Source of the DNA: Halopseudomonas litoralis | Lineage (GTDB): Bacteria > Pseudomonadota > Gammaproteobacteria > Pseudomonadales > Pseudomonadaceae | Assembly: GCF_900105005.1 (NCBI RefSeq) | Contig: NZ_LT629748.1 | Span: 1,860,001-1,924,000 of the forward strand | Direction of reading: 5' to 3' | DNA: 64,000 bases | Shown here: piece by piece, positions 1-9,142 of the stretch | Layout of the letters: each line of letters opens with the position of its first letter | Numbering within the stretch: position 1 is the first letter of the stretch | Program-made: the position numbers and the translations under genes | Notes under the pieces: generated by a model | Databases searched by the model: none | Told to the model about the DNA's origin: nothing | The model's input: the letters and a program-made list of their open reading frames with translations, nothing else

Positions 1-1340
1 ATGACCCGATTGTCGTTGCAGATGGTCGCTTCGGCATCCACCACACCCGCATGGCGCGAACCGACGAAGTCGGTTGAGACCACTTCCTGACTGTTGGTGA
101 AGTCGATCTGCTTGTGCAGCTCGGAATGCAGCGCCATGTGACGCAGGTAATCATTCACCTCATCACGATCGGTCGACTTTTCCAGGTTCAGGTTGAGGAT
201 GGCCATGGACACGTTGGGTGTCGGTACGCGAATGGCGTTACCGCTCAACTTGCCGGACAGCTCCGGCAGCGCCTTGGCCACCGCCTTGGCTGCACCGGTT
301 TCGGTGATGACCATGTTCAGCGCGGCGCTGCGGCCACGGCGATTACCCTTGTGGAAGTTGTCGATCAGATTCTGGTCATTGGTATACGAGTGAACGGTCT
401 CCACGTGACCATTGACGATACCGTACTTGTCATGAATGGCCTTGAGCACCGGCACAATGGCGTTGGTGGTACAAGACGCCGCAGAAACGATCTTGTCTTC
501 CGGAGTGATGGTGCCGTGGTTGATACCATGCACGATATTCTTCAGGTCGCCCTTGCCTGGCGCAGTCAGCACCACGCGGGATACGCCCGGGCACTTGAGA
601 TGCTGGGACAGGCCGGCTTCGTCGCGCCACACACCGGTGTTATCCACGACGATAGCATCGTTGATGCCGTAGGAGGTGTAATCGATGCTGCTCGGATCGC
701 CGGCATAGATCACCTGGATCTGGTTGCCATTAGCGGTCAGCGTGTTGCTCTCTTCATCGATGGTGATGGTGCCCTGGAAGGAACCATGCACCGAATCGCG
801 GCGCAGCAGGCTGGCACGCTTGGCCAGGTCATTCTCAGCACCTTTGCGCACCACGATAGCCCGCAGACGCAGCCCATCGCCAGCACCCGCCTTCTCGACC
901 ATGATGCGCGCCAGCAGACGGCCAATGCGACCGAAGCCATACAGCACCACATCGCGACCCTGGCGCTTCTCACCCTTGCGGCCAATGACACTGGTCAGTT
1001 CCTTGCGCAGGAAGCTGTCAAGGTCGCCATTGCCTTCCGCCGCATACTTGCCGGCCAGACGGGCCAGATCGATGGAGGCAGGCCCCAGATCCAGGTCCAA
1101 CAGGGCCTTGATCAGCGGAAAGGTGTCATGCACCGACAGTTCGTTGTCATCAATCTGACGAGCGAAACGGTGAGACTTGAGCAGGCTGATAACGGAGCGA
1201 TTAACCAGGCCGCGGCCATAGATGGAAGTGACCACGTTGTGTTCACGGTACAAACGCCCAATCAACGGGATCATCGCTTCGGCTGTCGCTTCGCGGTCAG
1301 TCCAGTTTTCCAGACATTCATCGTATTTGGCTTGAGTCAC
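1..1340 (-). CDS. gap: Glyceraldehyde-3-phosphate dehydrogenase, N-terminally extended, C-terminus beyond window
   Basis: Oxidises glyceraldehyde-3-phosphate with NAD(P) and phosphate, or runs the reverse reaction in gluconeogenesis, in the cytosol. About 446 codons are visible. The first ~125 residues form an extra N-terminal region (begins MTQAKYDECLENWTD) seen in the long Pseudomonas GAPDH that neighbours mfd. The Rossmann motif GFGRIGRLLAR starts near residue 132 and the catalytic cysteine of SCTTN is at about residue 290. I chose a GTG start because AAGGAA lies just upstream and the sequence matches that family from there. The open frame runs off the left edge, so only a short C-terminal part should be missing. 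It is transcribed away from mfd, with the terC-like gene upstream on the same strand. Confidence 0.93.
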   Translation of the reverse strand, partial: MTQAKYDECLENWTDREATAEAMIPLIGRLYREHNVVTSIYGRGLVNRSVISLLKSHRFARQIDDNELSVHDTFPLIKALLDLDLGPASIDLARLAGKYAAEGNGDLDSFLRKELTSVIGRKGEKRQGRDVVLYGFGRIGRLLARIMVEKAGAGDGLRLRAIVVRKGAENDLAKRASLLRRDSVHGSFQGTITIDEESNTLTANGNQIQVIYAGDPSSIDYTSYGINDAIVVDNTGVWRDEAGLSQHLKCPGVSRVVLTAPGKGDLKNIVHGINHGTITPEDKIVSAASCTTNAIVPVLKAIHDKYGIVNGHVETVHSYTNDQNLIDNFHKGNRRGRSAALNMVITETGAAKAVAKALPELSGKLSGNAIRVPTPNVSMAILNLNLEKSTDRDEVNDYLRHMALHSELHKQIDFTNSQEVVSTDFVGSRHAGVVDAEATICNDNRV

Positions 1341-1419
1341 GGCTGTTCCTTCCAGGTCATGGGAGCTAAAGGGCCAATATTATGCGGTGAGCAGCCGATA
1401 GAGGCAATCACCGAACGCA

Positions 1420-1454
1420 TAACGGCTGTCCAGCCTATTCTGGAACAGCCGTTA
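1420..1454. terminator. Hairpin between terC-like gene and gap
   Basis: Arms of 10 + 4 bp (TAACGGCTGT and CCAG on the left, CTGG and ACAGCCGTTA on the right, with one bulged A) enclose a 6-base loop. It lies just past the stop of the terC-like gene and before gap on the minus strand. There is no T-run on either side, so intrinsic termination is plausible rather than shown. Confidence 0.5.
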
Positions 1455-1464
1455 CAGCACTCTC

Positions 1465-2445
1465 TCAGGTCGATTTCCGGCGGGTAGTGTACAGCGACAA
1501 CAGCACGCCGCCGGCCAGCAGCCCGAAGGTAACACCCAGGGAAACACCCGCATGTATCTTGATATCCAGGCCATGCACCAGGATCTTGACACCGATGAAG
1601 ATCAGCACCAGCGCCAGCGCATACTTGAGGTAGACGAAACGGTGCATCATCGCCGCCAGGGCGAAGTACAACGAACGCAGTCCCAGAATGGCGAAGATGT
1701 TCGAGGTATAGACGATGAACGGATCCTGAGTGATGGCGAAAATCGCCGGAACGCTGTCCACAGCGAACACCAGGTCAGCGAGCTCGATCAGTATCAGCGC
1801 CAGAAACAGCGGTGTGGCAAACAACACCACCTTGCCGGCCTTGTCAGGCATGCGCACGAAGAACTTCGGGCCATGCAGATCATCGGTAACGCGGAAATGC
1901 CGGCGAATGAAACTGACCATGCGGTTCTGCGACAGATCAGGATGCGATTCCTCGTCCTTGCTGAAGAACATCTTGATACCGGAGAACAGCAGGAACACGC
2001 CGAACAGATAGAGAATCCACTCGAACTCCTGCACCAGCGCCGCACCCAGGCCGATCATGATTGCCCGCAACACGATCACCCCGAGAATGCCTCAGAACAG
2101 CACCCGGTGCTGATACAGACGTGGGATACCGAAGAAGCCGAGGATCATCGCCATGACGAATACGTTGTCCATCGACAACGACTGCTCGATCAGAAAGCCG
2201 GTGTAGAACTCCAGGGCACTGGCCGAACCCATCTGGAACCAGACCCACAGCCCGAACAGCAGGCCGACGCTGAAATAGCCACCGTAGAGCAGAAGACTTT
2301 CACGCACTTCAATCTCGCGCTCTTCCCGGTGCAACACACCCAGATCGAACGCCAGAACAGCAAACACGATGAACAGAAACAGCAGCCACTGCCAGGCAGC
2401 AGTGCCGAGAAAAGGGGTGGTCAAAAACGAGATCAGTGGCTCCAT
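1465..2445 (-). pseudogene. TerC/Alx-family integral membrane protein interrupted by an in-frame stop
   Basis: TerC-family proteins are polytopic inner-membrane proteins linked to tellurite resistance, manganese export or protein metalation. Read as one frame this gene has 326 codons, a normal family length, starting at an ATG behind AGGAGGG. Codon 118 is TGA (positions 2094-2092), between IPRLYQHRVLF and GILGVIVLRAIM. The same frame continues to a normal stop, so this is a point nonsense change and not a frameshift. A tryptophan (TGG) would fit the context. Both halves keep family motifs, SLSMDNVFVM before the stop and LVFAVDSVPAIFA after it. Either the gene is recently inactivated, the stop is read through, or the base is a sequencing error. 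Restart at the internal ATG (2079) would lose the first three to four membrane segments. Confidence 0.85.
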
Positions 2446-2460
2446 CGGGCCCTCCTGTCA

Positions 2461-2509
2461 AAGTTTGGATAAACTTATGACTCCGACATCACGGTGGGAG
2501 CAACCACCG
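2461..2509 (-). promoter_or_regulatory. Two hairpins in the leader of the terC-like gene
   Basis: Within the 220-bp divergent gap between the terC-like gene and mfd there are two short perfect inverted repeats. AAGTTT-ATCC-AAACTT lies at 2461-2476 and CGGTGG with CCACCG, around a 6-base loop, at 2492-2509. Both would fall in the 5' leader of the terC-like mRNA, the first about 15 nt before the start codon. A Mn-sensing yybP-ykoY riboswitch would be expected for some TerC genes, but I do not see its conserved core. Function is unknown. Confidence 0.35.
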
Positions 2510-2665
2510 CCAGAGGGGCCCGGCGTCACGCAGCGAGCATGATATAACCGCGCTGCAGGTTCGACAAGCAGCGTTCAAATCAACCGTAGAACGTCTGCAA
2601 TCCCAGCAAGGATCGGCGCGGAAGGTTAAACTGTTCCTTTTGCGGAACAAGACAAGCCCACCAGC

Positions 2666-5600
2666 ATGCCTGACACATCATTTCTGTTCGCTGCACCGCT
2701 GCACAACAACCTCGGCAGCAAAACTGCCTGGGGCAACCTCCCTGCAGCAGCGCGTGCCCTGGCCATCGCCGAGGCGGCGGTCAAACATCCCGGCCTGAGT
2801 CTGGTCATCACCCGGGATACCGCCATGGCCGACCGCCTGGAGCAAGAACTGCGGTTCTTCGCGCCAGACCTGCCGGTCGCCAGCTTCCCCGACTGGGAAA
2901 CCTTGCCCTACGACCGGTTCTCCCCACACCAGGACATCATTTCCCAGCGGCTGCAGACGCTGTACCGTCTGCCCCAGGTAGGTCACGGCATTCTTGTCGT
3001 ACCCATGACCACCCTGCTGCACCGCATTGCCCCGCGCCCCTTCCTCGGTGGCTCGGTGTTGATGCTGAAGATCGGCCAGCGACTCGACATTGATCGGATG
3101 CGCCAGAACCTGGATGCCGCCGGTTACCGCTGTGTCGACACCGTCTATGAGCATGGCGATTACGCGGTGCGCGGCGCGTTGCTGGACCTGTTTCCTATGG
3201 GCAGTCGCCTGCCCTTCCGCATCGACCTGTTCGATGAGGAAATCGAGACCCTGCGCACCTTTGACCCGGAAACCCAGCGCTCCATCGACAAGGTCGAGCA
3301 GATCCACCTGCTGCCAGCCCGTGAGTTCCCCCTCGACAAGAGTGCCTTGACCGGGTTTCGCGCACGCTTTCGTGAACGTTTCGAGATCGACCATCGGCGC
3401 TGTCCGATCTACCAGGATCTGAGCGACGGCGTAGTCCCGCCCGGCATCGAATATTACCTGCCGTTGTTCTTTGAAGAACTCGGCACCCTGTTCGACTACC
3501 TGCCAGACAACACACTGCTGTTCAGCCTGCCGGGTATCGAAGATGCAGCCTCCCAGTTCTGGACCGACGTACGCACCCGCTTCGAAGAACAGAGTATCGA
3601 CCCAACCAGGCCGCTGCTTGCCCCGGCAGAGCTTTTTCTGCCGGTGGAAGAATGCTTCGCCCGGATCAAGGGCTACCCGCGCATCATCTGTCATGACGCA
3701 GCGTTGCCGGCCAGCGCTGGCGTCACCAACTTCAATTGCAGTCCACCACCTGAACTGCCGCTGGACAACAAGCAGGACCGGCCCTTGCGCCAGCTGGAGG
3801 ATTTTCTCGACGGCTTCGCTGGACGCTCGCTGTTCGTCGCTGAAACCGCCGGACGCCGGGAAGCTCTGCTGGAGCTGCTGGCACACATCAAGCTCAAGCC
3901 TGAGCCGGTGGACAACTGGCACGAGTTCGTCGATAGCGATATCAGCTGCGGCATCATTATCGCCCCGGTGGATGAAGGCCTGCTATGCAACGACCCAGCT
4001 GTTGCGCTGGTCGCCGAAAGCCAGCTGTTCGGCCAGCGGGTGATGCAGCGCAGGCGGCGCGGCAAGGCCACCGACCTCGGCGACACCATCATCCGCAACC
4101 TGACCGAACTGCGTGAAGGTGCGCCGGTAGTGCATATCGACCATGGTGTGGGCCGCTATCGCGGCCTGGTCAACCTCAGCGTCGAGGGTCAGGAGGCCGA
4201 ATTCCTCAAGCTGGAATATGCTGACGAGGCCACACTCTACGTGCCGGTATCCAACCTGCACATGATCGCTCGCTACACCGGCGCCGATGATGACAGCGCC
4301 CCACTGCACCGGCTGGGTTCCGAACAATGGCAGAAAGCCAGACGCAAGGCCGCCGAGAAGGTCCGTGACGTTGCCGCCGAGCTATTGGATGTCTATTCCC
4401 GTCGCGCCGCGCGCAAGGGTTTCAGCTTCAGCCAGCCGGAACAGGATTACCAGACCTTTGCCGAGGCCTTTCCTTTTGAGGAAACCGCCGACCAGCAGGC
4501 TGCGATCGACGCTGTGGTAAAGGACATGACCGGCCCACAACCCATGGACCGTCTGGTCTGTGGCGATGTCGGCTTCGGCAAGACCGAAGTCGCCATGCGC
4601 GCAGCATTCCTTGCCGTGCACAGCGGCAAGCAGGTGGCGGTGCTGGTCCCCACCACCCTCCTCGCCCAGCAGCATTACAACAGCTTCAAGGACCGTTTTG
4701 CCGACTGGCCGGTGAAGGTCGAGGTCATCTCCCGCTTCAGATCCGCCAAGGAGGTCAAGGCCGCCGTTCAGGAACTGGCCGACGGCAAGATCGACATTCT
4801 GATCGGCACTCACAAGTTATTGCAGGGCGATGTGCAATTCAAGGATCTGGGCCTGGTCATCATCGACGAGGAACACCGCTTCGGCGTACGTCAGAAGGAA
4901 CGCCTCAAGAGCCTGCGCAGCGAGGTGGATATTCTCAACCTCACCGCCACCCCTATCCCGCGCACCCTGAACATGGCAATGACCGGTATGCGCGACCTGT
5001 CGATCATCGCCACCCCCCCGGCGCGTCGCCTGTCGGTCAAAACCTTTATCCTGCAGCAGCAACCGGCGGTAATTAAGGAAGCGATACTGCGCGAATTGCT
5101 GCGCGGCGGTCAGGTGTACTTCCTGCACAACGAGGTGGAGACCATCGAGAAGTGCGCCGCCGACCTGGCGGAGCTGGTACCCGAGGCACGCATCGGTATC
5201 AGCCACGGACAGATGCCCGAACGGGCACTGGAACAAGTGATGCGCGACTTCTATCACCGCCGCTTCAACATTCTGGTGACCTCGACCATCATCGAAACCG
5301 GCATTGACGTGCCGAGCGCCAACACCATCATCATTGAACGCGCCGACAAGTTTGGCCTGGCGCAGCTGCACCAGTTGCGCGGCCGCGTCGGGCGCAGCCA
5401 CCACCAGGCCTATGCCTACCTGCTGACACCGGCAGGCCGCAAGCTGACCGGTGATGCGGAGAAACGCCTCGAAGCCATCGCTGCAGCGCAGGACCTGGGG
5501 GCCGGCTTTACCCTGGCCACCCACGACCTGGAAATCCGCGGTGCCGGCGAGCTGCTCGGCGAAGGCCAGAGCGGGCAGATCCAGGCCGTCGGCTTCACCC

Positions 5601-6151
5601 TGTACATGGACATGCTGGAGCGGGCGATCAAGGCCATCCAGCAGGGCAAGGAGCCCGAACTGGAGAACCCACTCAGTGGCGGCCCGGATATCAACCTGCA
5701 CCTGCCTGCACTGATTCCCGACGAGTATCTGCCGGACGTACATGCGCGCCTGACACTGTACAAACGTATTGCCAATGCGCAGAACGATGAAGACCTCAAG
5801 GACCTGCAGGTCGAGATGATCGACCGCTTCGGGCTGCTGCCGGAACAGGCCAAGACCCTGTTCCTGATCACCGCACTGAAACTGCGCTGCGCTCCACTGG
5901 GCATCAGCAAGATAGATGTTGGCCCGGAACACGGCCGCGTGGAGTTCGCTGCCGACACAACCGTGGACCCACTGGTGTTGATCCGACTGATCCAGGACAA
6001 CCCCCAGCGCTACCGCCTGGATGGCGGCAGCGTATTCCGTTTCAGCGCGCCCATGGCGGCACCTGCCCTGCGTCTGAATACGGTGGAAGCATTGATCGAG
6101 CGCCTGCAGCAGGCGCCTGCCGAGAACCCAGGCAAAGGAAAACGCCGATGA
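2666..6151 (+). CDS. mfd: Transcription-repair coupling factor Mfd
   Basis: An ATP-driven translocase that removes RNA polymerase stalled at DNA damage and recruits UvrA for nucleotide excision repair. At 1161 residues it is full length. The N-terminal UvrB-like part carries PVASFPDWETLPYDRFSPH near residue 75. The CarD-like RNA-polymerase interaction domain begins near 487 (VVHIDHGVGRYRGLV). RecG-like helicase motifs follow: Walker A GDVGFGKTE at about 633 and DEEHRFG at about 734, then LRGRVGRS motif VI and the C-terminal TRCF domain. The ATG at 2666 has only a weak ribosome site, but upstream options do not fit better. The stop overlaps the start of csiV by 4 bp (ATGA), so the two are translationally coupled. 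Confidence 0.98.
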   Translation: MPDTSFLFAAPLHNNLGSKTAWGNLPAAARALAIAEAAVKHPGLSLVITRDTAMADRLEQELRFFAPDLPVASFPDWETLPYDRFSPHQDIISQRLQTLYRLPQVGHGILVVPMTTLLHRIAPRPFLGGSVLMLKIGQRLDIDRMRQNLDAAGYRCVDTVYEHGDYAVRGALLDLFPMGSRLPFRIDLFDEEIETLRTFDPETQRSIDKVEQIHLLPAREFPLDKSALTGFRARFRERFEIDHRRCPIYQDLSDGVVPPGIEYYLPLFFEELGTLFDYLPDNTLLFSLPGIEDAASQFWTDVRTRFEEQSIDPTRPLLAPAELFLPVEECFARIKGYPRIICHDAALPASAGVTNFNCSPPPELPLDNKQDRPLRQLEDFLDGFAGRSLFVAETAGRREALLELLAHIKLKPEPVDNWHEFVDSDISCGIIIAPVDEGLLCNDPAVALVAESQLFGQRVMQRRRRGKATDLGDTIIRNLTELREGAPVVHIDHGVGRYRGLVNLSVEGQEAEFLKLEYADEATLYVPVSNLHMIARYTGADDDSAPLHRLGSEQWQKARRKAAEKVRDVAAELLDVYSRRAARKGFSFSQPEQDYQTFAEAFPFEETADQQAAIDAVVKDMTGPQPMDRLVCGDVGFGKTEVAMRAAFLAVHSGKQVAVLVPTTLLAQQHYNSFKDRFADWPVKVEVISRFRSAKEVKAAVQELADGKIDILIGTHKLLQGDVQFKDLGLVIIDEEHRFGVRQKERLKSLRSEVDILNLTATPIPRTLNMAMTGMRDLSIIATPPARRLSVKTFILQQQPAVIKEAILRELLRGGQVYFLHNEVETIEKCAADLAELVPEARIGISHGQMPERALEQVMRDFYHRRFNILVTSTIIETGIDVPSANTIIIERADKFGLAQLHQLRGRVGRSHHQAYAYLLTPAGRKLTGDAEKRLEAIAAAQDLGAGFTLATHDLEIRGAGELLGEGQSGQIQAVGFTLYMDMLERAIKAIQQGKEPELENPLSGGPDINLHLPALIPDEYLPDVHARLTLYKRIANAQNDEDLKDLQVEMIDRFGLLPEQAKTLFLITALKLRCAPLGISKIDVGPEHGRVEFAADTTVDPLVLIRLIQDNPQRYRLDGGSVFRFSAPMAAPALRLNTVEALIERLQQAPAENPGKGKRR

Positions 6152-6711
6152 ACCCGACTCGACTTGTCGCCCGCCTTCTGATGACCCTGACGCTGCTGGC
6201 CTGCAGCGCACTGGCGCAGGCGCAGTATCTGGTGGAGGTGCTGGTATTCAGCCAGCCCGGCGCACAGATCGTGCCGGGCGCCTCACCGGAGTACAGCTGG
6301 GACCAGCAGGCCGTCTCGCTGGATGACACGACCCGCAGCGACGTCCGAAGCATCGACCGTACCCGGTACAGGCTGGATAGCCAGGCGAGCAAACTGGAGA
6401 GCAAGGGCTACACCATCAGATTGCATCGTGCCTGGACTCAACCGACGGAAAGCGGCCTGACGGTTGCGCTTCACCAGGGCAACAGCCTGACCGGATCCAA
6501 TGCAGACCCGCTGTATCCGGTTCAGGGACTGATCAGCCTGGACGGCGAGCCGCTTACCGCGAAAGTCACCTTCTGGCTCAACCACGCCAGTGAAGCAATG
6601 GCCGAGCCGATCAGCGAACGACTGCAGTCAACTCGCCGACTGCGAGTCAACGAGGTTCACTATCTGGATCACAATAGCATGGGCCTGCTGATTCATATCA
6701 GCCAGCCCTGA
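6148..6711 (+). CDS. csiV: CsiV-family periplasmic/lipoprotein-like protein
   Basis: 187 residues with a clear signal peptide at 1-26 (LLMTLTLLACSALAQAQ). The mature part begins YLVEVLVFSQ, the hallmark opening of the CsiV family (peptidoglycan-binding protein first studied in Shewanella, tied to cell-wall and biofilm phenotypes). The C-terminal part has an RRLRVNEVHYLDH stretch typical of that family. It overlaps the mfd stop by 4 bp, the usual Pseudomonas arrangement. No catalytic motif is visible, and the exact function in this genus is not established. Confidence 0.8.
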   Translation: MNPTRLVARLLMTLTLLACSALAQAQYLVEVLVFSQPGAQIVPGASPEYSWDQQAVSLDDTTRSDVRSIDRTRYRLDSQASKLESKGYTIRLHRAWTQPTESGLTVALHQGNSLTGSNADPLYPVQGLISLDGEPLTAKVTFWLNHASEAMAEPISERLQSTRRLRVNEVHYLDHNSMGLLIHISQP

Positions 6712-6714
6712 ACC

Positions 6715-7719
6715 TCATAACAAGCCAGCACTCTGCAACAGAGCAACCGACTGCCGCCAACGCGGCTGCGCCTTGTACTCGATACCCGGCGCGCTGCGTG
6801 CAAGCAGCTCCTGCCCCCGCGCAGAGGGCTGCATGCCGCTGCGCTGCGCATGCACCAACGCCTGTTCGGCGGCAGCACGGTCATTGCACACCAGCAGCAT
6901 GTCACAGCCCGACGCCAGCGCAGCATCCACCCGCTCGGCCATACCTCCTACCACATGCGCACCGGCCATGGTCAGGTCATCACTGAAGATCACGCCCCGG
7001 AAGCCCAGCTCGGCGCGCAGAATGTCCTGCAGCCAGCGGTGTGAGAAACCCGCCGGCAGACCGTCCACCGCCGGATAGACCACATGCGCCGGCATGATGC
7101 CATCCAGCATAGTTGCCAGCGCAGCAAAGGGCTTGAGGTCGGACTCGCGTATGCTCGCCTCGCTGCGCGAGTCCACCGGCAGATCGGTATGCGAATCAGC
7201 CTCCGCCCAGCCATGCCCCGGGAAATGCTTGCCGGTCGCCGCCATGCCGGCCAGATGCAGGCCGCGTATATAAGCCTCGGCAAGCTGGATGACCTGCTGC
7301 GGATCACCGCCCAGCGAACGGTCACCAATCACCTGGCTGCGACCGTGATCGAGATCGAGTACCGGCGCAAAGCTGATATCGATACCGCAGGCCAGCATTT
7401 CGGTCGCCATCAACCAGGCAGCCCCCTCGGCCAGCACCCCGGCATCCGCTGAGGCGCAGTCGGCAATACGGCCAAGCGCGGGCAGGCGCAGCACATCACG
7501 ACGCAGCCGCTGCACGCGACCACCTTCCTGATCGATCGCAATCAGCATCTCCGGGCGTACCGTACGAATGCTGCGTACCAGCTCACGCACCTGGGCCGGA
7601 GTCTCGGTATTGCGGGCAAACAGAATCATCCCGCCCACTTCCGGTTGCCTCAATAACTGGCGATCTTCCGGGGTCAGCCAGGTGCCGGCCAGATCCAGCA
7701 TCAATGTGCCTTGCTTCAA
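6715..7719 (-). CDS. nagZ: Beta-N-acetylhexosaminidase NagZ
   Basis: A cytosolic GH3 glycosidase of peptidoglycan recycling. It removes N-acetylglucosamine from GlcNAc-anhydromuropeptides, whose products control AmpR/AmpC-type beta-lactamase induction. I place the start at TTG 7719, giving 334 residues: AGGAG lies 7 nt upstream and the N-terminus then matches Pseudomonas NagZ (-QGTLMLDLAGTWLT). Longer or shorter starts have poorer ribosome sites. The GH3 signature KHFPGHG (about 164-170) supplies the mobile catalytic His loop, and SDDL (about 246-249) carries the nucleophilic Asp. The gene begins 20 nt after an L,D-transpeptidase gene, so both likely share one mRNA. Confidence 0.93.
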   Translation of the reverse strand: MKQGTLMLDLAGTWLTPEDRQLLRQPEVGGMILFARNTETPAQVRELVRSIRTVRPEMLIAIDQEGGRVQRLRRDVLRLPALGRIADCASADAGVLAEGAAWLMATEMLACGIDISFAPVLDLDHGRSQVIGDRSLGGDPQQVIQLAEAYIRGLHLAGMAATGKHFPGHGWAEADSHTDLPVDSRSEASIRESDLKPFAALATMLDGIMPAHVVYPAVDGLPAGFSHRWLQDILRAELGFRGVIFSDDLTMAGAHVVGGMAERVDAALASGCDMLLVCNDRAAAEQALVHAQRSGMQPSARGQELLARSAPGIEYKAQPRWRQSVALLQSAGLL

Positions 7720-7739
7720 TGAAATACTCCTGAATGGGG

Positions 7740-8222
7740 TTATTCGATGATCACCGGGCAACCTGCCGGTGTCATGTCAAACAGTGCCAGCATGTCGGGA
7801 TTGCGCAGACGCACGCAGCCATGGGACAAGGGCGTGCCCATGAGTTGATCGTCGCCTGTGCCATGCAGATAGATGTAGCGGCGCTGTGAGTCACTATCAG
7901 CGCCGCGATTGACGCCAACCTCTTCACCACAGAGCCATAGGATGCGCGTCAGGATCCAGTCCCGCTGCGGCTGGGCTTCAGCCAGCTCAGATGACCAGAC
8001 CTCGCCGGTGGGCCGCCGGCCGATGAAGACCGCACCCAGCGGCTGACCTTCACCAATACGTGCGCGTACCCGATGCCGCCCACGTGGCGTGCAGCCACTG
8101 CCATTGAGCTCGCCAGCACCGTTCTTAGCGGTGGACACCGGATAGCTGCACAGCAGCCGACCCGCATTGAAGCCGGTCAGCATCTGTTGTTCAAGGGATA
8201 TATGGATCAGGTCAAGCCGCAT
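7740..8222 (-). CDS. L,D-transpeptidase (YkuD/ErfK family)
   Basis: 160 residues from an ATG with GGAG 6 nt upstream (8222). It contains the YkuD catalytic motif SHGCVRLRN with Cys at about 136 and the upstream His (YIYLHGT) at about 120. These enzymes make 3-3 crosslinks in peptidoglycan or attach proteins to it. No signal peptide is evident at the chosen start, so export is unclear. That is common for this short, one-domain Pseudomonas form. It sits directly upstream of nagZ, suggesting a joint role in peptidoglycan remodelling and recycling. Confidence 0.85.
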   Translation of the reverse strand: MRLDLIHISLEQQMLTGFNAGRLLCSYPVSTAKNGAGELNGSGCTPRGRHRVRARIGEGQPLGAVFIGRRPTGEVWSSELAEAQPQRDWILTRILWLCGEEVGVNRGADSDSQRRYIYLHGTGDDQLMGTPLSHGCVRLRNPDMLALFDMTPAGCPVIIE

Positions 8223-8310
8223 GCTCAGCTCCACTGCAAAGAGCACACGATAACGGATCCCAGGCCCGCAGGTAAGCCCCAGACGAAGGCAGAAAGGCGA
8301 TTATTCCGCG

Positions 8311-8994
8311 CTATACAGGTTCCAGCACGCTGCTCGGATGCGTGCCTGCGTCACCCGGAATAGAGCTGCCGGCACGCATGCCTGCGGCCAGGAAGGGCAC
8401 CATCTGGCGCAGCACTTCCTCTGTACCGGCCCGCGCACCGTATTCGGCCTCCACGATGGCCTTAAGCGCCTTCATGCTCGACAGGGTGAAAGCCGCACTG
8501 CCCAGCATGAAATGAACCCGCCAGAACAACACATCCGCGGGCAACTCGGGTGAACTGCGCACCACCAACTCCATATAGCGCTTGAACACCTTACCGTAGA
8601 CCTCTGCAAGGTACTTGCGCAGATGCCCCTGACTCTGACTGAAAGCCAGCCCCAGCAGGCGCATGAAGGTAGACAGGTCATGCCCGCTGCGCGGTTTTAC
8701 CGCCAACACCAGCCGCACCAGCATTTCCAGCAGGGATTCCAGGCTCTGATCCGGATTACCGGCCTCAGCGTTACGGTCAAGCTCCTGCTCCAGGCTGCTG
8801 ACGAAGGGATTGAGAAAGCGGGTGAACACCGCTTGGATCAGCGATTTCTTGGAACCGAAATGATAGTTCACCGCCGCCAGGTTGACCCCCGCCTTGCTGG
8901 TGATCAGCCGCAACGAGGTTTCTGCAAAACCTTTCTCCGCAAACAACTGCTCCGCAGCATCGAGGATGCGCTCAACTGTTTCTGACTGTGCCAC
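8311..8994 (-). CDS. psrA: TetR-family regulator PsrA (fatty-acid responsive)
   Basis: 227 residues from a GTG start at 8994, where the protein begins [22 protein letters not shown] as in Pseudomonas PsrA. An upstream extension is open but unlike the family. The N-terminal helix-turn-helix ([23 protein letters not shown]) is typical TetR and the rest is the ligand domain with [17 protein letters not shown]. Known PsrA senses long-chain fatty acids, represses itself and beta-oxidation genes, and activates rpoS. A perfect palindrome of the right type lies 27 nt upstream. The divergent neighbour is lexA, as in P. aeruginosa. Confidence 0.93.
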   Translation of the reverse strand: MAQSETVERILDAAEQLFAEKGFAETSLRLITSKAGVNLAAVNYHFGSKKSLIQAVFTRFLNPFVSSLEQELDRNAEAGNPDQSLESLLEMLVRLVLAVKPRSGHDLSTFMRLLGLAFSQSQGHLRKYLAEVYGKVFKRYMELVVRSSPELPADVLFWRVHFMLGSAAFTLSSMKALKAIVEAEYGARAGTEEVLRQMVPFLAAGMRAGSSIPGDAGTHPSSVLEPV

Positions 8995-9020
8995 TGAGTA
9001 CTCCGACGCCTGGGAACATA

Positions 9021-9044
9021 TGTTTGAAACATACGTTTCAAACA
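9021..9044. promoter_or_regulatory. PsrA-type palindromic operator
   Basis: A 24-bp inverted repeat with perfect 10-bp arms (TGTTTGAAAC and GTTTCAAACA) around ATAC. Its core GAAAC-N4-GTTTC matches the reported PsrA consensus (G/C)AAAC-N2-4-GTTT(G/C). It lies 27 bp upstream of the psrA start, so autorepression is the likely use. It is also about 80 bp from the lexA SOS boxes on the other strand. Confidence 0.8.
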
Positions 9045-9123
9045 CCACCGCTGTCAACTCCATCCTTTTACCATAGCCGCCTCCTTCTGCAAATGCGGAA
9101 ACCAGCTTGCCCTCTTTATCGAA

Positions 9124-9139
9124 CTGTATATAATCACAG
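9124..9139 (+). promoter_or_regulatory. LexA (SOS) box 1
   Basis: CTGT-N8-ACAG with an AT-rich spacer (ATATAATC), matching the gammaproteobacterial SOS box exactly. It is 28 bp upstream of the lexA start. Part of the spacer (TATAAT) could itself be the -10 element, so bound LexA would block its own promoter. Confidence 0.88.
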
Positions 9140-9142
9140 GGA

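Noticed and set aside
114..1487. Long plus-strand open frame opposite gap
   Set aside because: It mirrors the GAPDH coding strand, has no ribosome site and low-complexity His/Gln/Val-rich composition; the minus-strand gene has family motifs.
1465..2079. Separate short gene starting at ATG 2079
   Set aside because: It is in the same frame as the upstream part and continues the TerC family directly after one stop codon; better read as one interrupted gene.
2446..2665. yybP-ykoY manganese riboswitch upstream of the terC-like gene
   Set aside because: The conserved core of that riboswitch is not visible; only two unrelated short hairpins are present.
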